From an uncultured bacterium (GTDB taxonomy: Bacteria; Bacillota; Clostridia; Lachnospirales; Lachnospiraceae): 64,000 nt of DNA. Location: NCBI GenBank assembly GCA_948467735.1, contig CAOKFN010000003.1:1-64000 (forward strand), read 5' to 3'. This document shows, piece after piece, positions 1 to 8,209 of this stretch. The translations under genes were made by a program, and so were the position numbers. Below the pieces are notes generated by a model. It had not been told where the DNA came from. It saw only the letters and a list, made by a program, of their open reading frames with translations, and did not search any database. The first letter of the stretch is position 1; the number at the start of each line of letters is the position of its first letter.

Positions 1-1050
1 AGCGTCCTGAACCAGCTTATCCAAAGTATCGCTGCTCAGGAAGGGAGCCAGAGAAGTAATGAATTTACGGTCGGTCTCCGGGTCAGCATCCTGAACCAGC
101 TTATCCAAAGTATCGCTGCTCAGGAAGGGAGCCAGAGAAGTAATAAATTTACGGTCGGTCTCCGGGTCAGCATCCTGAACCAGCTTATCCAGAGTTTCGC
201 TGCTCAGGAAGGGAGCCAGAGAAAGGATGAATTTTCTGTCAGTCTCCATTTCAGCGTCCTGAACCAGCTTATCCAAAGTATCGCTGCTCAGGAAGGGAGC
301 CAGAGAAAGGATGAATTTCCTGTCAGTCTCCGTATCAGCGTCCTGAACCAGCCTGTCCAGAGTATCATTATTCAGGAAAGGCGCTAGAGAAGTGATGAAA
401 TTTTTGTCTGTTTTCAAGCATGCATCCTGTACCAGCTTGTCAAGATAATCCGCGTCCAGAAAGGGCGCCAGCGCCATCAATGCTTTTTGTTTCAATTTTT
501 CATCGGTCTGCTGCCGGAAGCTGTCATCCGCTATTTTTTCTATGCGGGAAGGCGGAAGAAGCGGCGCGACTGTTTGAAGTTCTTCAATTGTGATTAAATT
601 GGAAGCGGGGGCGGCATGGGTGTCGGGCGCGGCGTCAAGCATGTCTTTAGGTGCATCATGTACAATGCCAAGCGTGCCCTTAGCGTCGGCATCAAGCGCA
701 ATGTCAAGATTGCCATTCGTGTCGGCGTCAGGCGTGCCTTTGGGGGCATCGTCCGCGGCTTCCGATGCGGCGTCAGGGACAGCGCAGATTGTGACAGGCT
801 CGTCCTTTTGTATGATAATTTTGTTTACCGCTTTGGACGCATTGTCCGAGCCAAGCAGTTCTTCCATGGTAAGATGCAGGATTTTACACAGCTGTTCCAG
901 TTTGGAAATGTCAGGCATGGAATTGCCGCGTTCCCAATTGGAGACGGCCTGATAGCTTACTTCCATGGCGTCCGCCAGATTCATTTGAGTCATATCCAGT
1001 GAAATTCTTGCTTCTTTGATTTTTTTTGCTGTTTTCATCGTATCAAACAT
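1..1050 (-). CDS. XRE-family transcriptional regulator with C-terminal tandem repeats (partial)
   Basis: The frame is open from an ATG at 1050 to the left edge (350 codons), so the C-terminus is missing. AGGAGA lies 5 nt before the ATG. Residues about 7-62 form an XRE helix-turn-helix (recognition region around SYQAVSNWERG). An acidic, alanine-rich linker of about 80 residues (many Asp-Ala pairs) follows. From about residue 185 come 28-residue repeats of the type DTLDKLVQDAEMETDRKF followed by ILSLAPFLSS; they are very similar at DNA level. A DNA-binding regulator is clear from the HTH. The repeat part resembles short helical repeats and may be a protein-interaction or sensing region, which is inference. 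No target operon is evident; the neighbour galK is divergent. Confidence 0.85.
   Translation of the reverse strand, partial: MFDTMKTAKKIKEARISLDMTQMNLADAMEVSYQAVSNWERGNSMPDISKLEQLCKILHLTMEELLGSDNASKAVNKIIIQKDEPVTICAVPDAASEAADDAPKGTPDADTNGNLDIALDADAKGTLGIVHDAPKDMLDAAPDTHAAPASNLITIEELQTVAPLLPPSRIEKIADDSFRQQTDEKLKQKALMALAPFLDADYLDKLVQDACLKTDKNFITSLAPFLNNDTLDRLVQDADTETDRKFILSLAPFLSSDTLDKLVQDAEMETDRKFILSLAPFLSSETLDKLVQDADPETDRKFITSLAPFLSSDTLDKLVQDADPETDRKFITSLAPFLSSDTLDKLVQDA
11..514. repeat. 84-bp in-frame tandem repeats inside the XRE gene
   Basis: Six consecutive 84-bp units begin at about 11, 95, 179, 263, 347 and 431 (marked by ACCAGCTTAT or a close variant). The spacing is exactly 84 each time, so each unit adds 28 codons without a frameshift. 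Units nearest the window edge are nearly identical; the two at the HTH-proximal end have diverged. The array probably continues beyond base 1. Confidence 0.93.
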
Positions 1051-1564
1051 ATCGTTCTCCTATTCCATTGCCGATTGCGGCAGATTATTTTGCTCCTGCG
1101 CTTTTGTACTGCTATAGGGCAGAAAGTTTTATCCTCACGGCGCAGCCGAATTTTTCCTATGGCGTCTGCGCTTTGGGATTGTTTGCGGGAATATCATGTT
1201 ACAATTTGTTTCGCAGCCGGTCTGCTTTGGTACAATGACAGTATAACCGATTTGGGCGGCATATGGAATCAAGAATTGCTTGAGCTGCCGGATTCTTCGC
1301 TAAAGTTCTGCTTGAGTTTCCTTGCTAAGCTTTGGAATATCTGTGTTTTTGCTAAAATTTATGTTATATCCCCCGCACTTTTAAGCAGGCGGAAGAAAAT
1401 CACAGGGATTCTAACATTTTGACAGCTTCAATAAACAAATAGGCGTAGCAATCAATTTGTATTTTTCGTTATAATAAATATAATTAATGCAGGCGGTGCG
1501 CGGCATGTATTCGCAGCAAAGAACTGATGTTAGGAACGCTGCCCAAACGAAATACTTGGCAGGA

Positions 1565-1660
1565 CAGTTGAAAAGATGCCGCCCCCAAAGCCGGAATTCG
1601 GCAGAACAGCTGAAAAGATGCCGTCCCCAAAGCCAGAATTCGGCAGAACAGCTGAAAGAT
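1565..1660. repeat. 42-bp tandem repeat upstream of galK
   Basis: The unit containing CAG(C/T)TGAAA(A)GATG starts at 1565, 1607 and 1649, an exact 42-bp period. Each unit also contains GAATTCGGCAGAACAG. The array lies in non-coding leader DNA. Confidence 0.8.
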
Positions 1661-1675
1661 GTCGGCTTCTAAAGC

Positions 1676-1905
1676 AGAATTGGGCGGGAACGCTGTAAGA
1701 GTCTGCCGCAGGAAACGGCTGGCATAGGGCAGAATAAGGCGGGGCGGCCGTAAGGAACTGCTGCAGGAAACGGCTGCCAAAAGGCAGAATAAGGCGGGGC
1801 GGCCGTAAGGAACTGCCGCAAAGGACGGCTGCCACAAGGCAGAATATGGCGGGAACGCCGTAAGGGCCTGCTGCACAAGGGGCCGCCATAAGACAGAATA
1901 CAGCG
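1676..1905. repeat. 55-bp tandem repeat upstream of galK
   Basis: AGAAT-initiated units begin at 1676, 1731, 1786, 1841 and 1895 (periods 55, 55, 55, 54). They share the pattern GGC(G)GG..GCCGTAAGG..CTGC(T/C)GCA..GGCTGCCA. The array ends about 70 bp before the galK start and could fold into GC-rich structure in the mRNA. Confidence 0.8.
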
Positions 1906-1975
1906 AGGAACGCGGTCATGCCGCAGAGATATCGTGATATCAAAAATATCGGCGCCTCGCAGGAACGGAGGGCAT

Positions 1976-3139
1976 ATGAAGGAAAAAATTTTAAAATGTT
2001 TTACGGAAGTATTTGGGGATGCGGAGGGCGCAGGGGTCTATTTTGCGCCGGGGCGTGTGAATTTAATCGGAGAACATACTGACTATAACGGCGGCCATGT
2101 TTTTCCCTGTGCGCTTACCATCGGTACATACGGCGCGGCGCGCAGGAGGTCGGATAACAAGCTTCGGTTTTATTCCATGAATTTTGAAAAATTAGGCGTC
2201 ATCGAGTCTGACTTGGACGATCTGACGCCGTCCAAGGAAGCTGGGTGGACCAATTATCCCAAGGGAGTTATGTGGGCCTTTGGAGAAAAGGGAATGCCGC
2301 TGCCCTGCGGCATGGATTTGGTATTGTGCGGAAATATTCCCAATGGTTCGGGGCTTTCCTCCTCTGCCTCCGTGGAAGTATTGACAGGATTTATCCTGCG
2401 GGATTTCTTCGGGTTTGAGGTAAGCAATCAGGAGCTGGCGTTAATCGGCCAATTTTCCGAGAATAATTTCAATAAAGTAAACTGCGGCATCATGGATCAA
2501 TTTGCCATTGCCATGGGAAAAAAAGATCATGCCATTTTTCTGGATACTGCGGATTTATCATATGAATATGCGCCGATTGCGCTGGAGGGAGCAAAGATTG
2601 TCATTGCCTGCAGCAACAAAAAGCGGGGGCTGGGCGATTCTAAGTATAACGAACGCCGCGGCGAATGTGAAACCGCGCTGGCGCAGCTGCAAAAGAAAGT
2701 GGATATCAAGAGTCTGGGCGAATTAAATGAGGAAACCTTTGAGAGATTCCAGTATGCCATAGAAAGCGATGTGTGCAGACGGCGGGCAAAACATGCGGTC
2801 TACGAAAACCTGCGCACTATCTGGGCAGTGGAGGCCTTGAAGAACAAGGATATGGAACGGTTTGGCCTGCTGATGGACGCCTCCCATGTATCTCTCAGGG
2901 ACGATTATGAAGTGACCGGCGTGGAACTGGACACTTTGGTGGAAGAGGCATGGAAGGTAAAGGGGGTCGTCGGTTCCCGTATGACGGGCGCAGGCTTTGG
3001 CGGATGTACGGTGAGCATTGTGAAGGAGGAAGCCATCGATGCTTTTATAGAAAAAGTCGGAACGGCGTATGGTGAAAAAATCGGTTATCAGGCAGACTTT
3101 TATGTGGTGGAAATCGGAGACGGCCCTAGGAAGCTGTAA
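1976..3139 (+). CDS. galK: Galactokinase
   Basis: This enzyme phosphorylates alpha-D-galactose to galactose-1-phosphate with ATP, the entry step of the Leloir pathway. The 387-aa product has the normal family length. The GHMP signature PGRVNLIGEHTDY is at residues about 25-37, the ATP-binding loop GSGLSSSASVEV is near 119-130, and the C-terminal GHMP motif SRMTGAGFGGCTVS is present. I chose the ATG at 1976 because GGAGG lies just upstream; an open in-frame extension to 1934 has no ribosome site. galT follows after 166 bp, so co-transcription is likely. The GC-rich tandem repeats directly upstream are unusual for a galK leader. Confidence 0.97.
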   Translation: MKEKILKCFTEVFGDAEGAGVYFAPGRVNLIGEHTDYNGGHVFPCALTIGTYGAARRRSDNKLRFYSMNFEKLGVIESDLDDLTPSKEAGWTNYPKGVMWAFGEKGMPLPCGMDLVLCGNIPNGSGLSSSASVEVLTGFILRDFFGFEVSNQELALIGQFSENNFNKVNCGIMDQFAIAMGKKDHAIFLDTADLSYEYAPIALEGAKIVIACSNKKRGLGDSKYNERRGECETALAQLQKKVDIKSLGELNEETFERFQYAIESDVCRRRAKHAVYENLRTIWAVEALKNKDMERFGLLMDASHVSLRDDYEVTGVELDTLVEEAWKVKGVVGSRMTGAGFGGCTVSIVKEEAIDAFIEKVGTAYGEKIGYQADFYVVEIGDGPRKL

Positions 3140-3305
3140 TGCGAGACGGCCGCTGGGCGCTGTAACGCGAGGCGGGGACTCATGACAGGTTTTATGGATG
3201 GGCGGCAGGGTTTTGCCGATGGGCAATAAAGATGATAGAATCCAAGGATTCTGTGGCTGCAGACGATTGTTTGGCATATGTGCCAAGGAGCAGGGAGGCG
3301 TAAAA

Positions 3306-4973
3306 ATGATTCAGGAAGATATCAAAAGCCTAGTTTCCTACGGAGTGCGGACAGGGCTTGTACATGAAGAGGATGTAATTTACACCACAAACAGGCTGCT
3401 GGAACTGTTTGGGCTGGATGAGTGGGAAGAAATAGAAAGAAACGAAGGAACAAAATGTTCGGCGGCAGGAAATGCAACGCAGAGGGAAATATCGGAGAGG
3501 GACGGGCTTTCCAAGCGTTGGGAAGGTTTGGAAACAGAGCGGTCGGCGGAAGAGACGAAGTCGGCGGCAAATACACAGCAGGCAGCAGATATGGCGTCCG
3601 CGGCCGGTATGCAGAATTTGGACGGTTTGGAAGCGGTTTTGGGAAGAATGTGCGATTATGCCTATGAGAAGGGCTTGATTCCCGAGAACAGCACGGTTTA
3701 TCGGGATTTATTTGACACGAAGGCAATGGGGCTCTTGATGCCGAGGCCCAGTGAAGTCATCCGGAAATTTCGTGAGAAATATGAGACAGAGTCCCCCATG
3801 GCGGCTACGGATTATTACTACAAACTAAGCCAAGATTCCGATTATATTAGAAGATACCGTATCTGCAAGGATATGAAATGGACTGCCCCCACCCAATATG
3901 GGGATTTGGATATCACCATTAACCTGTCCAAGCCGGAAAAGGATCCCAAGGCCATCGCCGCCGCCAAGGCCGCAAAACAGTCAGGATATCCCAAGTGCCT
4001 GCTCTGCCGGGAAAACGAGGGCTATGCCGGGCGTGTAAATCACCCCGCCAGACAGAACCACCGCATTATCCCCATAACCATCAACGGAAGCCGGTGGGGA
4101 TTCCAGTATTCGCCCTATGTGTACTATAATGAGCATTGTATTGTATTTAATTTTGAACATGTGCCCATGAAAATCGAACATGCCGCGTTCTGCAAGCTTT
4201 TTGATTTTGTGAAGCAGTTTCCTCACTATTTTGTAGGTTCCAATGCGGATCTGCCCATTGTGGGCGGTTCCATTTTGAGCCATGACCATTTTCAGGGCGG
4301 ACATTATGAATTTGCCATGGCGAAGGCGCCTGTGGAAAGACAGTTTCAGGTGCAGGGCTTTGAGGATGTGAGCGCGGGAGTGGTAAAGTGGCCCATGTCC
4401 GTGATACGTTTATGGGGGCCTGACACGGAACGCATTATCGCGCTTGCGGATGTGATTTTGGACAAATGGCGCGGTTACACGGATGAGGACGCGTTTATTT
4501 ACGCTTTTACGGATGAGGAGCCCCATAATACCATTACGCCTATTGCCAGAAAACGGAGCGGGAGCTTTGAACTGGATTTGGTGCTGCGCAATAATATTAC
4601 CACCGAGGAGCATCCGCTGGGAGTTTACCACCCTCATGGGAAACTGCATCATATCAAAAAGGAAAACATCGGTCTGATAGAGGTGATGGGGCTGGCCGTG
4701 CTGCCCGCCCGTCTGAAAGAAGAAATGGCCCGTCTGAAGGCCGCCATGCTCTCGGGAGCGAATCTGCGGGAGGAGGAACTGCTGGCGAAACACGCGGATT
4801 GGGTGGAGGAATTTACGTCTAAATATGAACGGATAGACGCATCCAATATCGACGATATCATTGAGAGGGAAATCGGGCTGGTGTTCATGGAAGTGCTTGA
4901 GGACGCCGGGGTGTATAAGCGGACGCCGGATGGGCAGGCGGCGTTTGACAGATTTCTGCGGAGCCTGTCATGA
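3306..4973 (+). CDS. galT: UDP-glucose--hexose-1-phosphate uridylyltransferase, class II
   Basis: This enzyme transfers UMP between UDP-glucose and galactose-1-phosphate (Leloir pathway). The sequence is the Firmicutes class II type, unrelated in sequence to E. coli GalT, with the conserved HDHFQGG segment and a GRVNHPARQNHR stretch. GGAGG precedes the ATG at 3306; longer upstream frames lack a ribosome site. At 555 aa it is roughly 55-60 residues longer than usual. The excess is a low-complexity Glu/Ala/Ser-rich insertion at residues about 40-100, between the two halves of the N-terminal helical region. The stop codon overlaps the next start (ATGA), showing translational coupling to the radical SAM gene. 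Confidence 0.95.
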   Translation: MIQEDIKSLVSYGVRTGLVHEEDVIYTTNRLLELFGLDEWEEIERNEGTKCSAAGNATQREISERDGLSKRWEGLETERSAEETKSAANTQQAADMASAAGMQNLDGLEAVLGRMCDYAYEKGLIPENSTVYRDLFDTKAMGLLMPRPSEVIRKFREKYETESPMAATDYYYKLSQDSDYIRRYRICKDMKWTAPTQYGDLDITINLSKPEKDPKAIAAAKAAKQSGYPKCLLCRENEGYAGRVNHPARQNHRIIPITINGSRWGFQYSPYVYYNEHCIVFNFEHVPMKIEHAAFCKLFDFVKQFPHYFVGSNADLPIVGGSILSHDHFQGGHYEFAMAKAPVERQFQVQGFEDVSAGVVKWPMSVIRLWGPDTERIIALADVILDKWRGYTDEDAFIYAFTDEEPHNTITPIARKRSGSFELDLVLRNNITTEEHPLGVYHPHGKLHHIKKENIGLIEVMGLAVLPARLKEEMARLKAAMLSGANLREEELLAKHADWVEEFTSKYERIDASNIDDIIEREIGLVFMEVLEDAGVYKRTPDGQAAFDRFLRSLS

Positions 4974-6922
4974 GGAAGGCCTTGGATTTCAAATTTTTAT
5001 TGACGGCGGTAAACGCCAAATATATCCATTCCAATCCCGCTGTTTACAGCTTGAGGGCCTGCGTTGATAAGGCGCTGCAGCCATATGTGGAACTGGCGGA
5101 ATACACCGTCAACCAATCGCTGCCGGAAATTCTGGCGGATATTTACGGCAGGAAACCGCAGGCAATTGGTTTTTCCTGCTATATTTGGAATTGGAGGCTG
5201 GTGCAGGAGCTGCTGGCGGAAATTCCCAAATTGCTGCCGGGGACTGCCCTCTGGCTGGGCGGGCCGGAAGTCTCCTATGATGCGGAGGCGATACTGAAGC
5301 AGTATCCCCAGCTGACCGGAATCATGATAGGGGAGGGAGAGGATACTTTTCGGGAGCTGATGCGGTATTATATGGGCGCCCGCGAAGAGCGGATTTCGGA
5401 AGAGTTAAATGATATTAAGGGTCTCTGCCTGCCCGCAGGCTATACTCCTGCCCGCCCTTTGACAGACATGGATTCCATCCCCTTTTTATATTACAATTTA
5501 GAACCCTTTGAAAATAAAATCATCTATTATGAAACCAGCCGGGGCTGCCCCTTCCGCTGCAGCTACTGCCTGTCCTCCATAGATAAGCCGCCGTGCAGGC
5601 CTGCCGTTATTTCCGGAGATAAGCCGCCGTGCGGGCCTGCCGTTTCTTCCGGCGACAGTCCCGAGCCGCCCGCTATGGAAAAAGCGGTAAGGTTTCGGAA
5701 TATTGATATTGTAAAAAAAGAGCTTCAGTTTTTTCTGGATCACAGGGTAAAGCAGGTAAAGTTCGTGGACAGAACCTTCAACTGCAATCATGAGTACGCC
5801 ATGGCCGTCTGGAAATATATTTATGAACATGACAACGGGATCACGAATTTTCATTTCGAGATATCCGCCGATATTCTGCGGGAAGAGGAAATTGTGCTGT
5901 TAAACCGTTTCCGGCCGGGACTGGCACAGCTGGAAATCGGCGTTCAGTCGGTGAATCCACGGACCTTGAAGGCAGTCAGGCGGGTGACGGATTTGGATAA
6001 GCTGGAAAAGGCCGCTGCGGCTGTGGGCAGGGCCGGGAACGTACACAGGCATCTTGACCTGATAGCCGGGCTTCCCTTTGAAGACTACGAGAGCTTCCGG
6101 ACGTCCTTTAACCGGGTTTACCACATGCGGCCGGAACAGCTGCAGCTGGGATTTTTAAAGGTGCTGAAGGGCTCCGAAATGTGGGAAAATGCGGAGGAAT
6201 ACGGCATCCGATACCTGAGTGGCCCGCCCTATGAGGTGCTTTCTACCAAATGGCTTTCTTATGAAGAGCTACTGGGGCTGAAAGCGGTTGAGGAAATGGT
6301 GGAATTATATTATAACAGCGCCCAGTTTACACACACGCTTCCGTTTTTGGAAAAAGTCTTTTCGGATCCTTTCGCCATGTATGAGGCGCTGGCAGATTTC
6401 TACCGCCAAAAGGGATATTGTGCCGCCAGCCCGGCCCGCTCTCGCCGCTATGGGATTCTTTTGGAATTTGCCGAGGAACGGGACGGGATCAGAGCGGCGG
6501 TTTACAGAGAGCTTCTGACCTATGATATGTACCTGCGGGAAAATCTGAAAAGCAGGCCGGAGTTTGCCAAGGATGTGTCAGACTGCAGGGACGCCATTCG
6601 CAGCTTTTATCAAGAGGAAGAGAGGAAACGCCGTTTCCTGCCCGATTATGGGACATATGACTGGAAACAGCTTGGCAGGATGACCCATTTGGAACCGTTT
6701 GCTTATCCGGTGTGGGATGTGGCGCGGATGATTGACGGGTATGAGAGCTGGGGGGAGGAGAGCGGCAGGAAGATGGTGGAAACGTATGAAAAAAGGGAAG
6801 AGTGCGGCATAGATATTCATGGAAGCTTTGTCTTATTTGATTACCAAAAGCGGAATCCTTTGAATTACGAGGCGGCGGTGCGGCCTGTGGAATGGTGCGG
6901 GGAGAACTTCCAACCGCTTTAG
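4970..6922 (+). CDS. B12-binding domain radical SAM protein (DUF4080-like)
   Basis: The 650-aa product has an N-terminal Rossmann-like cobalamin-binding-type region (residues about 1-150, with the WLGGPEVSYD and IGEGEDTF segments). A radical SAM core follows, with the cluster motif CPFRCSYC near residue 192. The C-terminal region of about 250 residues is of the type found in clostridial DUF4080 proteins. Members are annotated as radical SAM enzymes of unknown substrate, so no reaction is assigned. Right after the CxxxCxxC motif is an insertion with a duplicated DKPPC(R/G)PAV(I/S)SGD unit, which is odd in a catalytic core. The gene overlaps galT by 4 bp. Confidence 0.85.
   Translation: MRKALDFKFLLTAVNAKYIHSNPAVYSLRACVDKALQPYVELAEYTVNQSLPEILADIYGRKPQAIGFSCYIWNWRLVQELLAEIPKLLPGTALWLGGPEVSYDAEAILKQYPQLTGIMIGEGEDTFRELMRYYMGAREERISEELNDIKGLCLPAGYTPARPLTDMDSIPFLYYNLEPFENKIIYYETSRGCPFRCSYCLSSIDKPPCRPAVISGDKPPCGPAVSSGDSPEPPAMEKAVRFRNIDIVKKELQFFLDHRVKQVKFVDRTFNCNHEYAMAVWKYIYEHDNGITNFHFEISADILREEEIVLLNRFRPGLAQLEIGVQSVNPRTLKAVRRVTDLDKLEKAAAAVGRAGNVHRHLDLIAGLPFEDYESFRTSFNRVYHMRPEQLQLGFLKVLKGSEMWENAEEYGIRYLSGPPYEVLSTKWLSYEELLGLKAVEEMVELYYNSAQFTHTLPFLEKVFSDPFAMYEALADFYRQKGYCAASPARSRRYGILLEFAEERDGIRAAVYRELLTYDMYLRENLKSRPEFAKDVSDCRDAIRSFYQEEERKRRFLPDYGTYDWKQLGRMTHLEPFAYPVWDVARMIDGYESWGEESGRKMVETYEKREECGIDIHGSFVLFDYQKRNPLNYEAAVRPVEWCGENFQPL
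5581..5660 (+). repeat. Duplicated 39-bp unit inside the radical SAM gene
   Basis: GATAAGCCGCCGTGC(A/G)GG followed by CCTGCCGTT(A/T) occurs twice 39 bp apart (from about 5582 and 5621). It encodes two copies of a Cys/Pro-rich 13-residue unit directly after the FeS-cluster motif. Confidence 0.8.
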
Positions 6923-6926
6923 CGAT

Positions 6927-7193
6927 TTGCGCCCACAGGATAGGATGTTTTGCGAAGAGATTCTATGTCTCTCCAATATAGAAGAGGAAGGCATAGGAAT
7001 CGTAATTGAAGTGAAGTATCCGGACGGAGGGGACTTGGAGGCTGGCTGCAGGGAGGCGCTTGCACAGATAAAGGAAAAAGGATACGAGGAAAAGCTGATT
7101 CAGGACGGCATGGAAACCATCCTCTGCTATGGCATTGCATGCTGCAGGAAGCAGTGCAGGGTCTGCGTGGAAGAGGCCGGAACCGCGCGTTAG
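6927..7193 (+). pseudogene. C-terminal remnant of a PD-(D/E)XK nuclease-like/AAA protein
   Basis: The frame encodes about 80 residues resembling the last part of the clostridial AAA-ATPase/PD-(D/E)XK family (DUF1703 type): GIVIEVKYPDGGDLEAGCRE, then ALAQIKEKGYEEKL and ILCYGIACCRKQCRV. The E-x-K pair of the nuclease core is present. The whole ATPase part and the earlier nuclease residues are missing, and there is no convincing start. I read it as a decayed end of a once longer gene (the full protein is several hundred residues). It ends inside the stem of the hairpin at 7172-7207. Confidence 0.6.
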
Positions 7194-7207
7194 CGGTTCC
7201 GGCCTCT
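7172..7207. terminator. 15-bp perfect-stem hairpin
   Basis: AGAGGCCGGAACCGC (7172-7186) and its exact reverse complement (7193-7207) flank a 6-nt loop. It is a very stable hairpin between the end of the galK-galT block and the 3' end of locus A. No U-tract follows on the plus strand, so it may act as a bidirectional transcription barrier rather than a textbook intrinsic terminator. Confidence 0.6.
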
Positions 7208-7288
7208 ATAATGTACTGCGGAAAATAGTAAGAAAAATAATTGTCAAGGTATTTTTTTCAGTAGAAGATGCTCGCATAGACAGGAAAT

Positions 7289-8209
7289 TTACGTATTTGC
7301 GTTTTTATATAAAACCATATCTTTGATGCCTTCCTCAAATGAAGTATTTGGATGAAAGTGAATGTCTCTTATTAATTTACTAATATCTGCCTGCAGGCTT
7401 AATGGTTCCAAACCGTTCAAGTTTTCAACAAATTCATATTTGACTTTCCTGTTAAAGCAATCAGCCAGTTTTAGAATATATTCTTTTAAACACATTGCTC
7501 TGCCGCTGGCAATGCAGTAAAGATTACTTTCTTCCACGCTGCTTCCCAGCAAATAAAAAATCCTGCCTGCATCATTCTCATGTAAGTAATCCCATAACTG
7601 TGTTCCGGCAGTGAATGTTGCGATTTCATTTTTTTTAAATTGATTTATAGCATATGATAACATTGTGTTATTGTTATCATTACGTCCATATACGCTAAAG
7701 ATTCTTCCCCATATATGAATTATGCCATATTGCTCGCATAATTTTTGGCTTAATCTTCCAGCGGCATATTTAGCAATTCCATAAGAACTAAAAGGCGCTG
7801 TTTCAGTGTCCGGAGTTATTACATGATTTACCTTTCCATATTCTGCCTGAGAACCCGCTCCAATAAATTTATGACATTTCAACGCTCTGGCCAATTCCAC
7901 CGCATCTAATGTATATTTAATATTAGGTTCCTGCAAAATCGGATTGTCTCTACTTTCCTTGGCGGAAAAATCCCATGCCAAGTGATAAAACACATCATAC
8001 TCTTCAGCTATTTTTAGATTTATGAGTTCGTTCAAATTACATTCATATATTTTGATAAGATTTGATTTGGGCAGCCTGTCTAAATGTGCAGAGTTTTTTC
8101 TGACAAGCGCAAGAACTTCTATATCGTTTGCAATGCATTCTTTTATTAATGCGCACCCAATCATACTGGCTGCTCCTGTCACTATAACCTTTTGCATTTT
8201 AAATTTCAT
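7289..8209 (-). CDS. NAD(P)-dependent sugar epimerase/reductase (SDR)
   Basis: The 306-aa extended short-chain dehydrogenase has a nucleotide-binding GAASMIG at residues 11-17 and the catalytic YGIAK motif. It is the last gene of locus A and overlaps the transketolase C-subunit gene by 4 bp (ATGA), so it is translationally coupled. In related loci an SDR at this place reduces CDP-4-keto-3,6-dideoxyhexoses (RfbJ, RfbS or AscF type) or the side-chain ketone of a branched sugar (YerF type). Which of these it does cannot be told from sequence alone, but the tight coupling to the transketolase genes favours action on the transketolase product. That is inference. Confidence 0.8.
   Translation of the reverse strand: MKFKMQKVIVTGAASMIGCALIKECIANDIEVLALVRKNSAHLDRLPKSNLIKIYECNLNELINLKIAEEYDVFYHLAWDFSAKESRDNPILQEPNIKYTLDAVELARALKCHKFIGAGSQAEYGKVNHVITPDTETAPFSSYGIAKYAAGRLSQKLCEQYGIIHIWGRIFSVYGRNDNNNTMLSYAINQFKKNEIATFTAGTQLWDYLHENDAGRIFYLLGSSVEESNLYCIASGRAMCLKEYILKLADCFNRKVKYEFVENLNGLEPLSLQADISKLIRDIHFHPNTSFEEGIKDMVLYKNANT

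Larger units (their letters stand above)
1051..1975. other. Long galK leader / divergent intergenic region
   Basis: About 925 bp separate the divergent XRE gene and galK. Short open frames occur on both strands (for example 1075-1422 plus and 1484-1943 minus), but none has a good ribosome site or recognisable product. An AT-rich stretch at 1453-1485 (containing TATAAT at 1470-1475) is a possible promoter, but it has no well-placed -35 box. The rest is occupied by two GC-rich tandem repeat families listed separately. Confidence 0.5.

Noticed and set aside
11..514. CRISPR array
   Set aside because: The 84-bp repeats are contiguous, in frame and without unique spacers; they are protein-coding.
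590..1002. Plus-strand open frames opposite the XRE gene
   Set aside because: They are shadows of the Asp/Ala-rich linker of the regulator, which has a start, ribosome site and HTH domain.
1075..1422. 115-codon plus-strand open frame
   Set aside because: No ribosome site, no family resemblance, and composition unlike neighbouring genes.
1484..1943. Minus-strand open frames upstream of galK encoding Ala/Leu/Cys-rich repeats
   Set aside because: They arise from the 42- and 55-bp tandem repeats. Three frames are open at once, there is no ribosome site, and the peptides have no recognisable domain.
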